From contig NZ_JACIIZ010000023.1 in NCBI RefSeq assembly GCF_014205765.1, positions 23,243-87,242 on the forward strand: DNA of 64,000 nucleotides, read 5' to 3'. Of this stretch, positions 45,231-53,168 are shown one piece after another. The notes below the pieces were generated by a model that worked only from the letters and a program-made list of their open reading frames with translations, had not been told where the DNA came from and did not search any database. The stretch is from Nitrospirillum iridis (GTDB lineage: Bacteria > Pseudomonadota > Alphaproteobacteria > Azospirillales > Azospirillaceae). Position numbers and translations under genes: made by a program. The stretch's first letter is position 1. Every line of letters starts with the position of its first letter.

Positions 45231-45455
45231 CGCTGCTGGTCGAGGCTTGGATCCTCAAATCACTTACGGACGGGGCGGACCCTACGTTGACGGTCCGGCG
45301 ATCTCCATGCGCCGGCGGAAATGGTATGGCACCGGATCCATCTGGTGGACAAACCATCGGAACACGACGCCGGGCGCACACGGATGCGACAAAATCCCGG
45401 CGTCGTCCGGCATCAGTCCCTCGAGGAGCCTTCCCGGGAGCCCATGGCTCTGCCC

Positions 45456-45486
45456 GGTCGTGGTGGCCGGTCGTGGTGGCCGGTCG
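45456..45486 (+). repeat. 13-base tandem repeat (2.4 copies)
   Basis: GGTCGTGGTGGCC occurs twice in tandem (45456-45468, 45469-45481), followed by GGTCG. It lies 45 bases before the small gene at 45530. Probably slippage within debris; a regulator half-site array is possible. Confidence 0.6.
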
Positions 45487-45529
45487 CGTTGGACGCAAAA
45501 CGGGCCACAAATAATATGGCGAGGTTCAC

Positions 45530-45865
45530 GTGAAAAGCAGGCTTCCGCGCACACCCAACCGGCTCGACCCCATTCCGGGCAGACGCAGCCTTGATGAGCA
45601 GACACTGGCGATGATCGTATCGCTGGCATCAGAAGTGACCGTCCTGCGCGCGCGGCTGGACACCTGCGAACGCCTGCTGGTCGCGGCCCAGGTCCTGGCG
45701 CCGGGTGCCGTGGACTCCTTCTCGCCCGACGCGGCGGCCCAGGCCGAACGGGACGGCCTGCGCCAACACACGCTGAACAAAGTCTTCCGCCCCCTGCAGG
45801 AGGCGGCGATGGCCGACGTGGCCGCGGCGTCCCGCCCAATCGCCGGCAAGGAGATCCAAGCATGA
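45530..45865 (+). CDS. Small helical partner protein of a methyltransferase (copy 1)
   Basis: 111 residues, GTG start preceded by GAGG. The middle segment TLAMIVSLASEVTVLRARLDTCERLL is amphipathic and likely a coiled coil. The C-terminal half is a further helix. No known domain is recognised. Its end overlaps the methyltransferase start by 4 bases. A clear paralogue at 51273 (ALASMVMALLGEVMVLRDRLDAHERL) stands before the second methyltransferase, so this is a conserved two-gene module. A role as subunit or chaperone of the methyltransferase is inferred. Confidence 0.75.
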   Translation: MKSRLPRTPNRLDPIPGRRSLDEQTLAMIVSLASEVTVLRARLDTCERLLVAAQVLAPGAVDSFSPDAAAQAERDGLRQHTLNKVFRPLQEAAMADVAAASRPIAGKEIQA

Positions 45866-47013
45866 GCGGCATCGCCGAGTCCCGCGCCGCCCTGGCGCAC
45901 CCCATGATCGCGGTCCCCACCCATGATGAGTTGGTGGAACAGCTGTTCGTCCGCGACCTGAAGCTGTTCGTCGGCCAGACGCTGGAACCGGCGCAGCAGA
46001 AGATCGCGGCGCAGATCGTGCCCGCCATCGCCGGCAGCGGCAGCAACAGTCCGGTGGATGACCTGCGCCACCGCATGCAGTCCTTCGAAAGCTTCACGAC
46101 CTGGCTCAGCCTGAAGCGTGAATCCCAGCGCCAGCTGTGGGCGGCGGTGGAGGATTGCGTGGAACGGCAGGCCGACCAGTTGGAGGCCCTGGCCGCGGTC
46201 GACGCGCCCAAGGGCACCCTGACGCTGGATCCGGACTTCGTGGCCCCCGACTACATCACGCGGGGCGACATCCACCTGATGCCCGGCGGCAACGCGCATG
46301 ACGATGGTTCGGTGCTGCAGGGCGCGGTGATGGATCGGGGCGGCGCGGTCTACATGCTGGGCCGCAACGGCGGCATGCTGAACGACCTGCGCGGCCATAC
46401 CGCCATGGCCCACCTGCTGACGGTCGCACCCGACATCCGCCCCATCCGCATCCTGGACATGGGCTGCGGCATCGGCACCAGCACCGTGCCGGCGGCGGTC
46501 TGCTTCCCCGAGGCGGAGGTGCACGGCATAGACGTCGGCGCCTCCATGCTGCGCTACGCCCACGCCCGGGCCGAGCATCTGGGCGCGGCCGTCCATTTCT
46601 CGCAGCAGAGCGCGGAACGGACTTCCTTCCCCGGCGCCTCCTTCGACGTCGTCTACAGCTGCGTCGTGCTGCACGAAACCTCACCGACAGCGGCCATCAA
46701 CATCCTGGCGGAAAGCCGCCGCCTGCTGCGGCCGGGCGGCATCGCCATCCATCTGGAGGTACCGCTGCTGCACACCCTGGGCGACATCTGGCAGGAGCTG
46801 TCTTCGGAACTGGAGGCCCAGTTCAACAACGAACCCAACTGGCGCGGCGCCCTGACCGCCGACTATGGCCAGCTGATGCGCGCCGCCGGCTTCACCGACA
46901 TCCGCACGGGCTATCAAGCGACCGCCTTCAACGGCCGCACCGCGCCCCGGAAATTCGGTGAGGCGTCGGAGGGGGTTTTCCGCTCATGGTTCGTCACCTC
47001 CGGTCGGGCATGA
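45862..47013 (+). CDS. Class I SAM-dependent methyltransferase with N-terminal helical domain (copy 1)
   Basis: 383 residues. The N-terminal domain (about 1-190) is not recognised but is shared with copy 2 (for example APKGTLTLDPDF). The Rossmann methyltransferase domain has motif I ILDMGCGIGTS (about 196-206), the acidic loop HGIDVG, AERTSFPGASFDVVYSCVVLHE, and LLRPGG. It methylates an unknown small molecule in the cytoplasm. The gene overlaps both neighbours by 4 bases (small partner upstream, hydrolase downstream), so the three are translated together. Confidence 0.88.
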   Translation: MSGIAESRAALAHPMIAVPTHDELVEQLFVRDLKLFVGQTLEPAQQKIAAQIVPAIAGSGSNSPVDDLRHRMQSFESFTTWLSLKRESQRQLWAAVEDCVERQADQLEALAAVDAPKGTLTLDPDFVAPDYITRGDIHLMPGGNAHDDGSVLQGAVMDRGGAVYMLGRNGGMLNDLRGHTAMAHLLTVAPDIRPIRILDMGCGIGTSTVPAAVCFPEAEVHGIDVGASMLRYAHARAEHLGAAVHFSQQSAERTSFPGASFDVVYSCVVLHETSPTAAINILAESRRLLRPGGIAIHLEVPLLHTLGDIWQELSSELEAQFNNEPNWRGALTADYGQLMRAAGFTDIRTGYQATAFNGRTAPRKFGEASEGVFRSWFVTSGRA

Positions 47014-47984
47014 CGGTGATGGCGCAAAAAATAAGGTCGGTGGCGGGCGCGGCGCTGCTGTTGGCGGCGGCGTGGCTGGGCACCTCCAGCCACGCGGCGG
47101 AGGCGACGCCGCCGCAACGGCTATCCCTGGCGGAGTTGCGCCAGCGGCTGGGCGCGCCGGGTGACCATTACGCCAACCTCGGCGGCGTCGAGGTGCGCTA
47201 CCGCGACGAGGGTAAGGGCCCGGTGCTGCTGCTGCTGCACGGATCCAACGGCACGCTCAACGCCTGGGACGGGGTGGTCGCCCGGCTCAAGGACCGCTAT
47301 CGCATCATCCGCTTCGACCAGCCGCCGGGCGGCCTGTCAGGCCCAGTCAGCGAGGACGCGGCCCAGACGGTGGGCACCCCCGAGGCTTTGGTGGCGCGGT
47401 TGCTGGACAAGGTGGGCGTGGACAAGGCCGCCGTGTTCGGCACTTCCAGCGGCGGCACGCTGGCCTATTATTTCGCGGGGACCTATCCCCAGCGGGTAAC
47501 GGCCCTGATCCTGGCCAACACCCCGGCGGACTCCGTGGCGGAGGCCAAGATCCAGACCACGCCGGCGCTGGACGTCGAGATCGCGCGGGCCAAGGCCATC
47601 GGCTATCGCGACCTGCAATACTGGCAGGTCTACATGTCCTACCTGTGGGGGGAGCCCAAACGCCTGACGCGGGAAACGGTGGAATATTCCTACACCACCG
47701 GCCTGCGGGCGCCCGAGCCCAGCCCTTTAGCCCTCTACGCCCTGACCGCCAACAAGCAGCTGACCATGGACCACCTCAGCGCCGTGAAGGCGCCGGTTCT
47801 GATCCTGTGGGGCCGGCGCGACCCGGTGCTGACGCCCCCGGCGGAAGCCGCCCTGTATGACTATCTGGCCGGCGCGGAAAGCCGGTCGGTGGTCTGGCTG
47901 GACACTGCGGGCCACTTTCCCGCGCAGGAAGTGCCGGAACGCGTGGCCGACCTTGTCGATGCGTACCTCAGGCGGGACCAATAG
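47010..47984 (+). CDS. Exported alpha/beta hydrolase
   Basis: 324 residues from the ATG at 47010, which overlaps the methyltransferase stop. The signal peptide is about residues 1-30 (ending SSHAAE). Canonical features: oxyanion HGSNGT, nucleophile Ser147 in GTSSGG, acid Asp in WGRRDPVLTP, and His in DTAGHFP. It would hydrolyse an ester, lactone or amide in the periplasm. The link to a methyltransferase suggests that it acts on a methylated or related substrate on the other side of the membrane. Confidence 0.88.
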   Translation: MTVMAQKIRSVAGAALLLAAAWLGTSSHAAEATPPQRLSLAELRQRLGAPGDHYANLGGVEVRYRDEGKGPVLLLLHGSNGTLNAWDGVVARLKDRYRIIRFDQPPGGLSGPVSEDAAQTVGTPEALVARLLDKVGVDKAAVFGTSSGGTLAYYFAGTYPQRVTALILANTPADSVAEAKIQTTPALDVEIARAKAIGYRDLQYWQVYMSYLWGEPKRLTRETVEYSYTTGLRAPEPSPLALYALTANKQLTMDHLSAVKAPVLILWGRRDPVLTPPAEAALYDYLAGAESRSVVWLDTAGHFPAQEVPERVADLVDAYLRRDQ

Positions 47985-48020
47985 CCCGCCCTTCGACACC
48001 GTGTGTGAGAATAAAAATAG

Positions 48021-48032
48021 CCTTGTGATCAC
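48021..48032. promoter_or_regulatory. Perfect palindrome upstream of the anchored hydrolase gene
   Basis: TTGTGATCACAA is a perfect 12-base palindrome in the 84-base gap before the GTG at 48069. It is A/T-framed in a GC-rich region and resembles operators of GntR-type regulators. No regulator gene is near. Confidence 0.45.
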
Positions 48033-48068
48033 AACAAATTACCGTGAAAAGCAAAAGGACAGGGCGAC

Positions 48069-49055
48069 GTGAGATTTGGCAGGATTGGGGTGGCGGCCGG
48101 CGCGTGCGTCGGGCTGCCACTGGTATTGTTCATCGCGTGGTTCGTTCCAGCCAGGCTGGGCTGGCTGGCCACCGATCGCGAGGCGGCGACCGCGCGGTAC
48201 GCGCAGGCGCCGTCCCGGTTCATCACCGTGGACAATGTGCCCATGCATGTCCGGGTGGAGGGCAAGGGGCCGCCCGTGCTGCTGTTGCACGGCACCGGGG
48301 TCAACCTGCACGAATGGGACCCGCTGGTGGACCGACTATCGGACCGCTACACCCTGATCCGGGTGGATTGGCCGCCTTACGGCCTTAGCGGCCCCAACCC
48401 CCGGGGCTACACCACCGCCGAAGCCGCCCGGTTGGTGGGCCTGGTGCTGGACCAGCTGGCGGTCGGCCCGCTGGCGGTGGTGGCGACATCCAACGGCTGC
48501 AACGTCGCCCTGCAGCTGAATGCCGATAACCCCAACCGCATCCGGGCCATGGCCTTTTCCATGCTGCCGCTGGAACGACCCAGCCAGACCCGCCAGGTCG
48601 ACTGGCGCATCCGCTGGATGCTGGCCTTCCACAACGCGGTGCTGCCCCACTACCACCCGCGGTTCTTCTACACCCTGGTGCTGCAGGACACCTCCCACCC
48701 CGGCTGGTCAGCGCCCCCCTATCTGGCGGGGGTCATGTACGACATGGCCAACCTTCCCGGGGCCATCACCAACCAGCAGGCCTACCTGAAGTCCAATGTG
48801 GCGCTGTTCCGCACCACGGACGTGGGGGCCACCGCCGGCCAGGTGCGGGCACCCGTCCTGCTGCAATGGTCGGATGAGGACACGGTGATCTCGCAAGGCG
48901 CCGATGCATCGGTGCGGCGGTTCACCGGAACCCGGGTGAAGGTGATCCACTATCCCGGTATCGGCCACTGGCCGATGTGGGAAAGCCCGGACCGGTTCGC
49001 CGCCGACCTTGGCGATTTCCTGGACGCGCTTCCAGCGTCCCCGGCGGCACCCTGA
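48069..49055 (+). CDS. Membrane-anchored alpha/beta hydrolase
   Basis: 328 residues, GTG start after AAAGGACAGGGCGAC. An uncleaved N-terminal helix (about 8-28) would hold it in the inner membrane with the domain in the periplasm. The nucleophile is Ser141 in ATSNG, with oxyanion HGTGVNLHEW, acid Asp in WSDEDTV and His in GIGHWP. It belongs to the same hydrolase class as the gene before it and may act on the same class of substrate. It is followed by an MFS transporter. Confidence 0.87.
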   Translation: MRFGRIGVAAGACVGLPLVLFIAWFVPARLGWLATDREAATARYAQAPSRFITVDNVPMHVRVEGKGPPVLLLHGTGVNLHEWDPLVDRLSDRYTLIRVDWPPYGLSGPNPRGYTTAEAARLVGLVLDQLAVGPLAVVATSNGCNVALQLNADNPNRIRAMAFSMLPLERPSQTRQVDWRIRWMLAFHNAVLPHYHPRFFYTLVLQDTSHPGWSAPPYLAGVMYDMANLPGAITNQQAYLKSNVALFRTTDVGATAGQVRAPVLLQWSDEDTVISQGADASVRRFTGTRVKVIHYPGIGHWPMWESPDRFAADLGDFLDALPASPAAP

Positions 49056-49140
49056 TGGCCCGCGAAACCCGTCGCTCGGGCACGGCACTTGAAAAGGCGA
49101 GGCGTCCCGTGGGGTTGCCCGCCGCAGTGGGAGACATGCG

Positions 49141-50550
49141 GTGACGACGATGCGTTCCGAAGAGTCCCTGGCCCCTGTTCCCGCCACCGCCGCCGGCCAG
49201 GCGGATTATCCCAGCCGGCGCACCGCGTGGTGGACCGTCACCGTCCTGTTCCTGGCGGCCATCGTGTCCATTATCGATCGCGGTATCATCAACATCGTCG
49301 TGGACCCGGTCCGCCATGACCTGGGCCTGGTCGATTTCCAGATCGGCCTGCTGCAGGGCCTGGCCTTCGGGCTGTTCTACGCCACGGTGGGCATCCCCCT
49401 GGGCCTGATCGCCGACCGCGTGTCCCGGCGCCTGCTGGTCACCGTCGGTGTGCTGGTGTGGAGCCTGGCCACCATCGGCGGCGGCCTGGCGGCGACCTTC
49501 GGCGAACTGTTCGCCTCCCGCCTGCTGGTGGGCCTGGGAGAAGCGGCGCTGGGCCCCGCGGCGGTATCGCTGATCGCCGACCTGTTCCCGCCCCATCGCC
49601 GGGGCAAGCCGCTCAGCCTGTTCCTCACCGGCCAGGCCGTCGCCAATGGCTTGGCCATTTCGCTGACCAGCTTCATCATGGCCGCCGCGGCCAACGGCCG
49701 CTTCGTCGGCGTTCCCCTGCTGCAGGATGCCGCCCCGTGGCGCGTGGCCTTCATCGGCTGCGGCACCCTGGGCTTGGTGGTGGTCGCCATGATGCTGATG
49801 ACCCGGGAGCCGCCCCGCCGTGGCATCCAGGGGGCGGCGGACCCCATCTCGCTGGCCGACAAGCTGTCCTTCCTGAAACGCAACGGCGCCGTCTTCGCCC
49901 CGCTGTATCTGGGCTTCGCCCTGTGCTTCATGGCGGCCTATGCCGCCGCCGCCTGGTCGCCGGCCATGCTGACGCGGGCCTTCGGGCTGGGACCGGCGAT
50001 GATCGGGTCCTGGCTCGGACCGTTCTCCATGGCCTTTTCTTTCCTGGGGCCGTTGGTGGGCGGGCTGATGATCGACCACTTCGCCCGCCGCTCCATCGCC
50101 ATGGCCAAGTTCGGCATCCTGATGGTGGGCCCGCTGCTGGCCATCCCGTCGGCGCTGGCCGTGTTCGTGCCCGGTCCCGTCTTCGCCATGTTCCTGGTGG
50201 CCAGCAGCAGCGCCATCTTCGCCGTGCTGGGCGCCACCACCTTCGCCACCCTTCAGGCCATCGTGCCGCCCACCATGCGCGGCAGCGCCATCGCCCTGAG
50301 CGGGCTGGTCAACACCATCATCGGCGCCACGCTGGGCCCGCTGCTGGTGGCGACACTGACCGACCGCCTGTTCCGGAACCCGGCGCAGGTCGGTTACTCC
50401 ATCGCCATCGTCGTCATCCCGGCCCTGCTGGGTGGGGCGGTCCTGTTCGCGCTGGCCCGACGCGGCATGGTCCGCCAGCGGCTGTCGGGGGGTGAGGCCG
50501 CGGCCATGCTGCTGGCCGCTGAAGGCCAGAGGGTGGGCCCCTATCGCTGA
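49141..50550 (+). CDS. MFS transporter (spinster-like)
   Basis: 469 residues with 12 predicted TM segments. VTVLFLAAIVSIIDRGIINIVVDPVRHDLGL at TM1 and GLIADRVSRR in the loop 2-3 (MFS motif A) fit the spinster/hexuronate-type MFS group frequent in sphingomonad and related alphaproteobacterial catabolic clusters. It moves an organic anion or sterol-like compound in or out, driven by protons. GTG at 49141 or ATG at 49150 may be the start. It probably works with the hydrolases and methyltransferase of this island. Confidence 0.9.
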   Translation: MTTMRSEESLAPVPATAAGQADYPSRRTAWWTVTVLFLAAIVSIIDRGIINIVVDPVRHDLGLVDFQIGLLQGLAFGLFYATVGIPLGLIADRVSRRLLVTVGVLVWSLATIGGGLAATFGELFASRLLVGLGEAALGPAAVSLIADLFPPHRRGKPLSLFLTGQAVANGLAISLTSFIMAAAANGRFVGVPLLQDAAPWRVAFIGCGTLGLVVVAMMLMTREPPRRGIQGAADPISLADKLSFLKRNGAVFAPLYLGFALCFMAAYAAAAWSPAMLTRAFGLGPAMIGSWLGPFSMAFSFLGPLVGGLMIDHFARRSIAMAKFGILMVGPLLAIPSALAVFVPGPVFAMFLVASSSAIFAVLGATTFATLQAIVPPTMRGSAIALSGLVNTIIGATLGPLLVATLTDRLFRNPAQVGYSIAIVVIPALLGGAVLFALARRGMVRQRLSGGEAAAMLLAAEGQRVGPYR

Positions 50551-50617
50551 CGGCGGGCGCCGCCGGCCTTTCCCCATCGCGGCGGCCCCGGCCGCCTTCC
50601 CTGCACGAGGTGCCTCA

Positions 50618-51208
50618 ATGACCCAAGCCGCCACAGCCCCCACCGGAATCGTCACCCTGGCCGTCGAGACCGCGACGCCGGAAGCCCTGGCCGCGTTCGG
50701 GCGCGTCCTGGGCCGCACAGCCGACGTAAAGCCGGTGTCGGTGGACTTTTACAAGGGGCGGGTGCTGATGCGCTATCCGGTGGAGTTCGCCTGCGAGCAT
50801 CCGGTGGACATCAGCCTGGCGACGGTGGACACCCGCCCGCCGGAGGTGCGCTACATGGAACGCCATTTCCAGCACACCCAGACCTTCATCCCGCTGGCCG
50901 GGAAGCCCTTCGTCGTCGTGATGGCGCCGCCGTCGGACGGCGACCTGCCCGACCTGTCGCAGGCCCGCGCCTTCCTGTTTGACGGCAATGCCGGTTTCAC
51001 CCTGCACCTGGGCACCTGGCATGAGTTCCCCTTCGCCGTGGAGGATGCCACCGACGTGGTCGTCATCCTCTCCAGCCAGACAGGCTATGACCTGCACCAG
51101 CGCGACGCCGTGACGGAGGAAGCCTTCGGGCCCGACCTGGACAAGAAGGACATCCTGGCGCGCACGGGTACGCTGATCCGCTTCGCCCCGCCGACGGCAC
51201 GGGCCTGA
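50618..51208 (+). CDS. Ureidoglycolate lyase (AllA)-fold protein
   Basis: 196 residues from the ATG at 50618 (GAGG upstream). The segments TQTFIPLAGKPFVVVMAPP, PDLSQARAFLFDGNAGFTLHLGTWHEFPFAV follow E. coli AllA (AFIPMKG..., the HxxxWHH-like site). The family is a cupin-like dimer that splits ureidoglycolate. No other allantoin genes are present, so the true substrate may be another hydroxy-acid conjugate. It closes the MFS transcript, before a hairpin at 51224. Confidence 0.82.
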   Translation: MTQAATAPTGIVTLAVETATPEALAAFGRVLGRTADVKPVSVDFYKGRVLMRYPVEFACEHPVDISLATVDTRPPEVRYMERHFQHTQTFIPLAGKPFVVVMAPPSDGDLPDLSQARAFLFDGNAGFTLHLGTWHEFPFAVEDATDVVVILSSQTGYDLHQRDAVTEEAFGPDLDKKDILARTGTLIRFAPPTARA

Positions 51209-51223
51209 CGACGCCCCCCCTTG

Positions 51224-51243
51224 GAGCCCTCCTTTTGGGGCTC
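51224..51243 (+). terminator. Small hairpin before the second methyltransferase module
   Basis: GAGCCC (51224-51229) and GGGCTC (51238-51243) pair over TCCTTTTG. It lies 15 bases after the AllA-like stop and may end that transcript. Confidence 0.45.
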
Positions 51244-51272
51244 ATACAACCCGGGAACAGGAACAGGGACCG

Positions 51273-51617
51273 ATGGAACGCAAGAACAAGGAAAGGGTCA
51301 GCCGCTCGCAAGGCAGCCAGCCGACCATATTCAAGGACGCCACCACCGACGCGCTGGCGTCGATGGTGATGGCGCTGCTGGGCGAGGTGATGGTGCTGCG
51401 CGACCGGCTGGACGCCCATGAGCGCCTGGCCGGCGGCTACGGCCCCGCCGATGTCGACGCCTTCCGCCCCGACCCGGAAGCGCGCGCTTATCGCGCCGCC
51501 TACCGTCAGCTGGCCTATGACCGCGTCCTGGGCGTGGCCCGCGACAAGCTGCTGCCGGACAGCCTGAGGGAACAGCGCGACTATGACAGCGTGCTGGACG
51601 AAGTGACGACGAACTGA
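51273..51617 (+). CDS. Small helical partner protein of a methyltransferase (copy 2)
   Basis: 114 residues. ALASMVMALLGEVMVLRDRLDAHERL aligns with the coiled-coil segment of the copy at 45530, followed by an acidic stretch (PADVDAFRPDPEARAY) comparable to its DSFSPDAAAQAE. The two are paralogues. It ends 23 bases before the second methyltransferase gene. Function unknown; the constant pairing suggests a physical partner. Confidence 0.75.
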   Translation: MERKNKERVSRSQGSQPTIFKDATTDALASMVMALLGEVMVLRDRLDAHERLAGGYGPADVDAFRPDPEARAYRAAYRQLAYDRVLGVARDKLLPDSLREQRDYDSVLDEVTTN

Positions 51618-51640
51618 ACCCTTTCCTGGAAGGACACACC

Positions 51641-52828
51641 ATGACCGAGCATTTCGGACACGCCGTCATGCCGCAGGCGACGCATGACGAACAGGCGATG
51701 GAAGACCACTTCCTGGCCATGCGCCTGTGGACCATTCAGAACATGGACCCCCTGGACAAGCGGCTGGTGAACGAGGTGATCGTTCCCGAGATCGAGGCGA
51801 AGACGGGCGCGCCGCCCAAGTCCAGCGCCCAGATGCGGGCGACACTTGAAGAACACCCGTTCCACCAGTACTGGCTGTCGCTCAGCTTCTTCTATCAAGA
51901 CCAGATTTGGCGCACCCTGGGCGCCAGCGTGGACCGGCAGTACGACACCCTGGCCAACGCCGTGTCCGAACAGACGGCGGCGCCGCGCGGCTCCCTGACG
52001 CTGGATCCGGGCTTGGCCATTCCCCGCTATATCGCGGCCTTCGACCATCACCGCATGCCTGGCAGCTATCACGTCGACACGTCGGCCGCGGACTTCAGGG
52101 CGGGCGCGCTGTACGACCGTTTCGCCTCAACCTATCTGCGCAACCTGAACGGTGGCTGGAAGAACGACGGGCGTGGACAGACGCTGGTGGCGCATTTGCG
52201 GGATTTCTATCCCGACCTGAAGCCCCGCCGCATATTGGATCTCGGGTGCTCCGTCGGGCACAGCACCGTGGCCATCGCCGCCGCCTTCCCGGATGCCGAG
52301 GTACACGCCATCGACGTGGGCGCGCCCATGCTGCGCTACGGCCACGCCCGGGCGGAAGCCATGGGCCAGGCCATCCACTTCAGCCAGCAGAACGCGGAGC
52401 GCACCCGGTTCGAGGATGCCAGCTTCGACCTCATCACCTCCTCCGCCCTGCTGCACGAAACCTCGGCCGCGGCCATGCGCAACATCTTCGCGGAATGCCA
52501 TCGCCTGCTGCGGCCGGGCGGGGTGATGGCCCATGTCGAGGTGCCGCCACGCCATGAACACCTGGGACTGTGGGAGCAGATGCGCTGCGATTTTGAATCG
52601 CACTATAACAACGAGCCGTTCATGGCGGCGCTAAGCCGGGTGGACTACGTAGCCACCAGCGTCGGCGCCGGTTTCAGCGCTGAGGACGTTATCGTTGGCT
52701 ATCGCAAGGGCGTCGCGGAAGCCCGTGCCAGCAGGGATGACTTCTTCACTCAAGGCGACCCCCAGGGCCGCACCCTGCTGGGCAGCTGGTACGTCTGCTC
52801 CGCGATCAAGACCAGCGGATTGAACTGA
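51641..52828 (+). CDS. Class I SAM-dependent methyltransferase with N-terminal helical domain (copy 2)
   Basis: 395 residues, paralogous to the protein at 45862 along its whole length. The N-terminal domain has PRGSLTLDPGLAIPRYI. The catalytic domain has motif I ILDLGCSVGHS (about 198-208), HAIDVGAPMLRYGHARAEAMG, NAERTRFEDASFDLITSSALLHETS and LLRPGG. The strong ribosome site GGAAGGA precedes the ATG. The two copies have clearly diverged in the N-terminal half, which may set substrate choice. A terminator follows at 52860. Confidence 0.88.
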   Translation: MTEHFGHAVMPQATHDEQAMEDHFLAMRLWTIQNMDPLDKRLVNEVIVPEIEAKTGAPPKSSAQMRATLEEHPFHQYWLSLSFFYQDQIWRTLGASVDRQYDTLANAVSEQTAAPRGSLTLDPGLAIPRYIAAFDHHRMPGSYHVDTSAADFRAGALYDRFASTYLRNLNGGWKNDGRGQTLVAHLRDFYPDLKPRRILDLGCSVGHSTVAIAAAFPDAEVHAIDVGAPMLRYGHARAEAMGQAIHFSQQNAERTRFEDASFDLITSSALLHETSAAAMRNIFAECHRLLRPGGVMAHVEVPPRHEHLGLWEQMRCDFESHYNNEPFMAALSRVDYVATSVGAGFSAEDVIVGYRKGVAEARASRDDFFTQGDPQGRTLLGSWYVCSAIKTSGLN

Positions 52829-52859
52829 CGACCGGCGTTCCGGTCGCACCGATGATGAC

Positions 52860-52893
52860 AGGAGGCCGCGGCATCGTCCCGGCCTCCTTTTTT
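52860..52893 (+). terminator. Rho-independent terminator after methyltransferase copy 2
   Basis: AGGAGGCCG (52860-52868) and CGGCCTCCT (52880-52888) form a perfect 9-base-pair stem with an 11-base loop, followed by six T (52888-52893). It is one of the clearest terminators in the window and separates this unit from the TonB receptor. Confidence 0.9.
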
Positions 52894-53068
52894 CATGTCA
52901 CCGCCCCACCCTCTTCCCTACGGGGACATGTCCGAACAAGCGAAAGGCCGGTCCATCTAGCGGACAGCAGCGCCCCCGACGTTGCGTTGCCCAGCCTCAC
53001 AATTAATCCTCAAACATAATTCCGGCACAAGACCGAGAGAAATGGGAAATCTGGCAGTTTTCCCGACA

Positions 53069-53131
53069 GGGTAATTTTACCCGCTGTTTGTGGTCCAGGG
53101 GATTACGCGGCGGCACTAACAAGAATTAGTG
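53069..53131. promoter_or_regulatory. Two short dyads in the TonB receptor promoter region
   Basis: GGGTAATTTTACCC (53069-53082, 6-2-6) and CACTAA/TTAGTG (53114-53119, 53126-53131) are perfect inverted repeats within the 340-base gap (52829-53168). They are A/T-richer than the surroundings and may be binding sites controlling the receptor. Apart from the terminator at 52860 nothing else is seen in the gap. Confidence 0.4.
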
Positions 53132-53168
53132 GGCCTGAAGAGAGCACTCAAAAAACTGGGAGACTTCC

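Noticed and set aside
45282..46217. 311-codon minus strand ORF across the small protein and methyltransferase genes
   Set aside because: Opposes a 4-base-overlap gene pair with clear methyltransferase motifs; composition is shadow-like.
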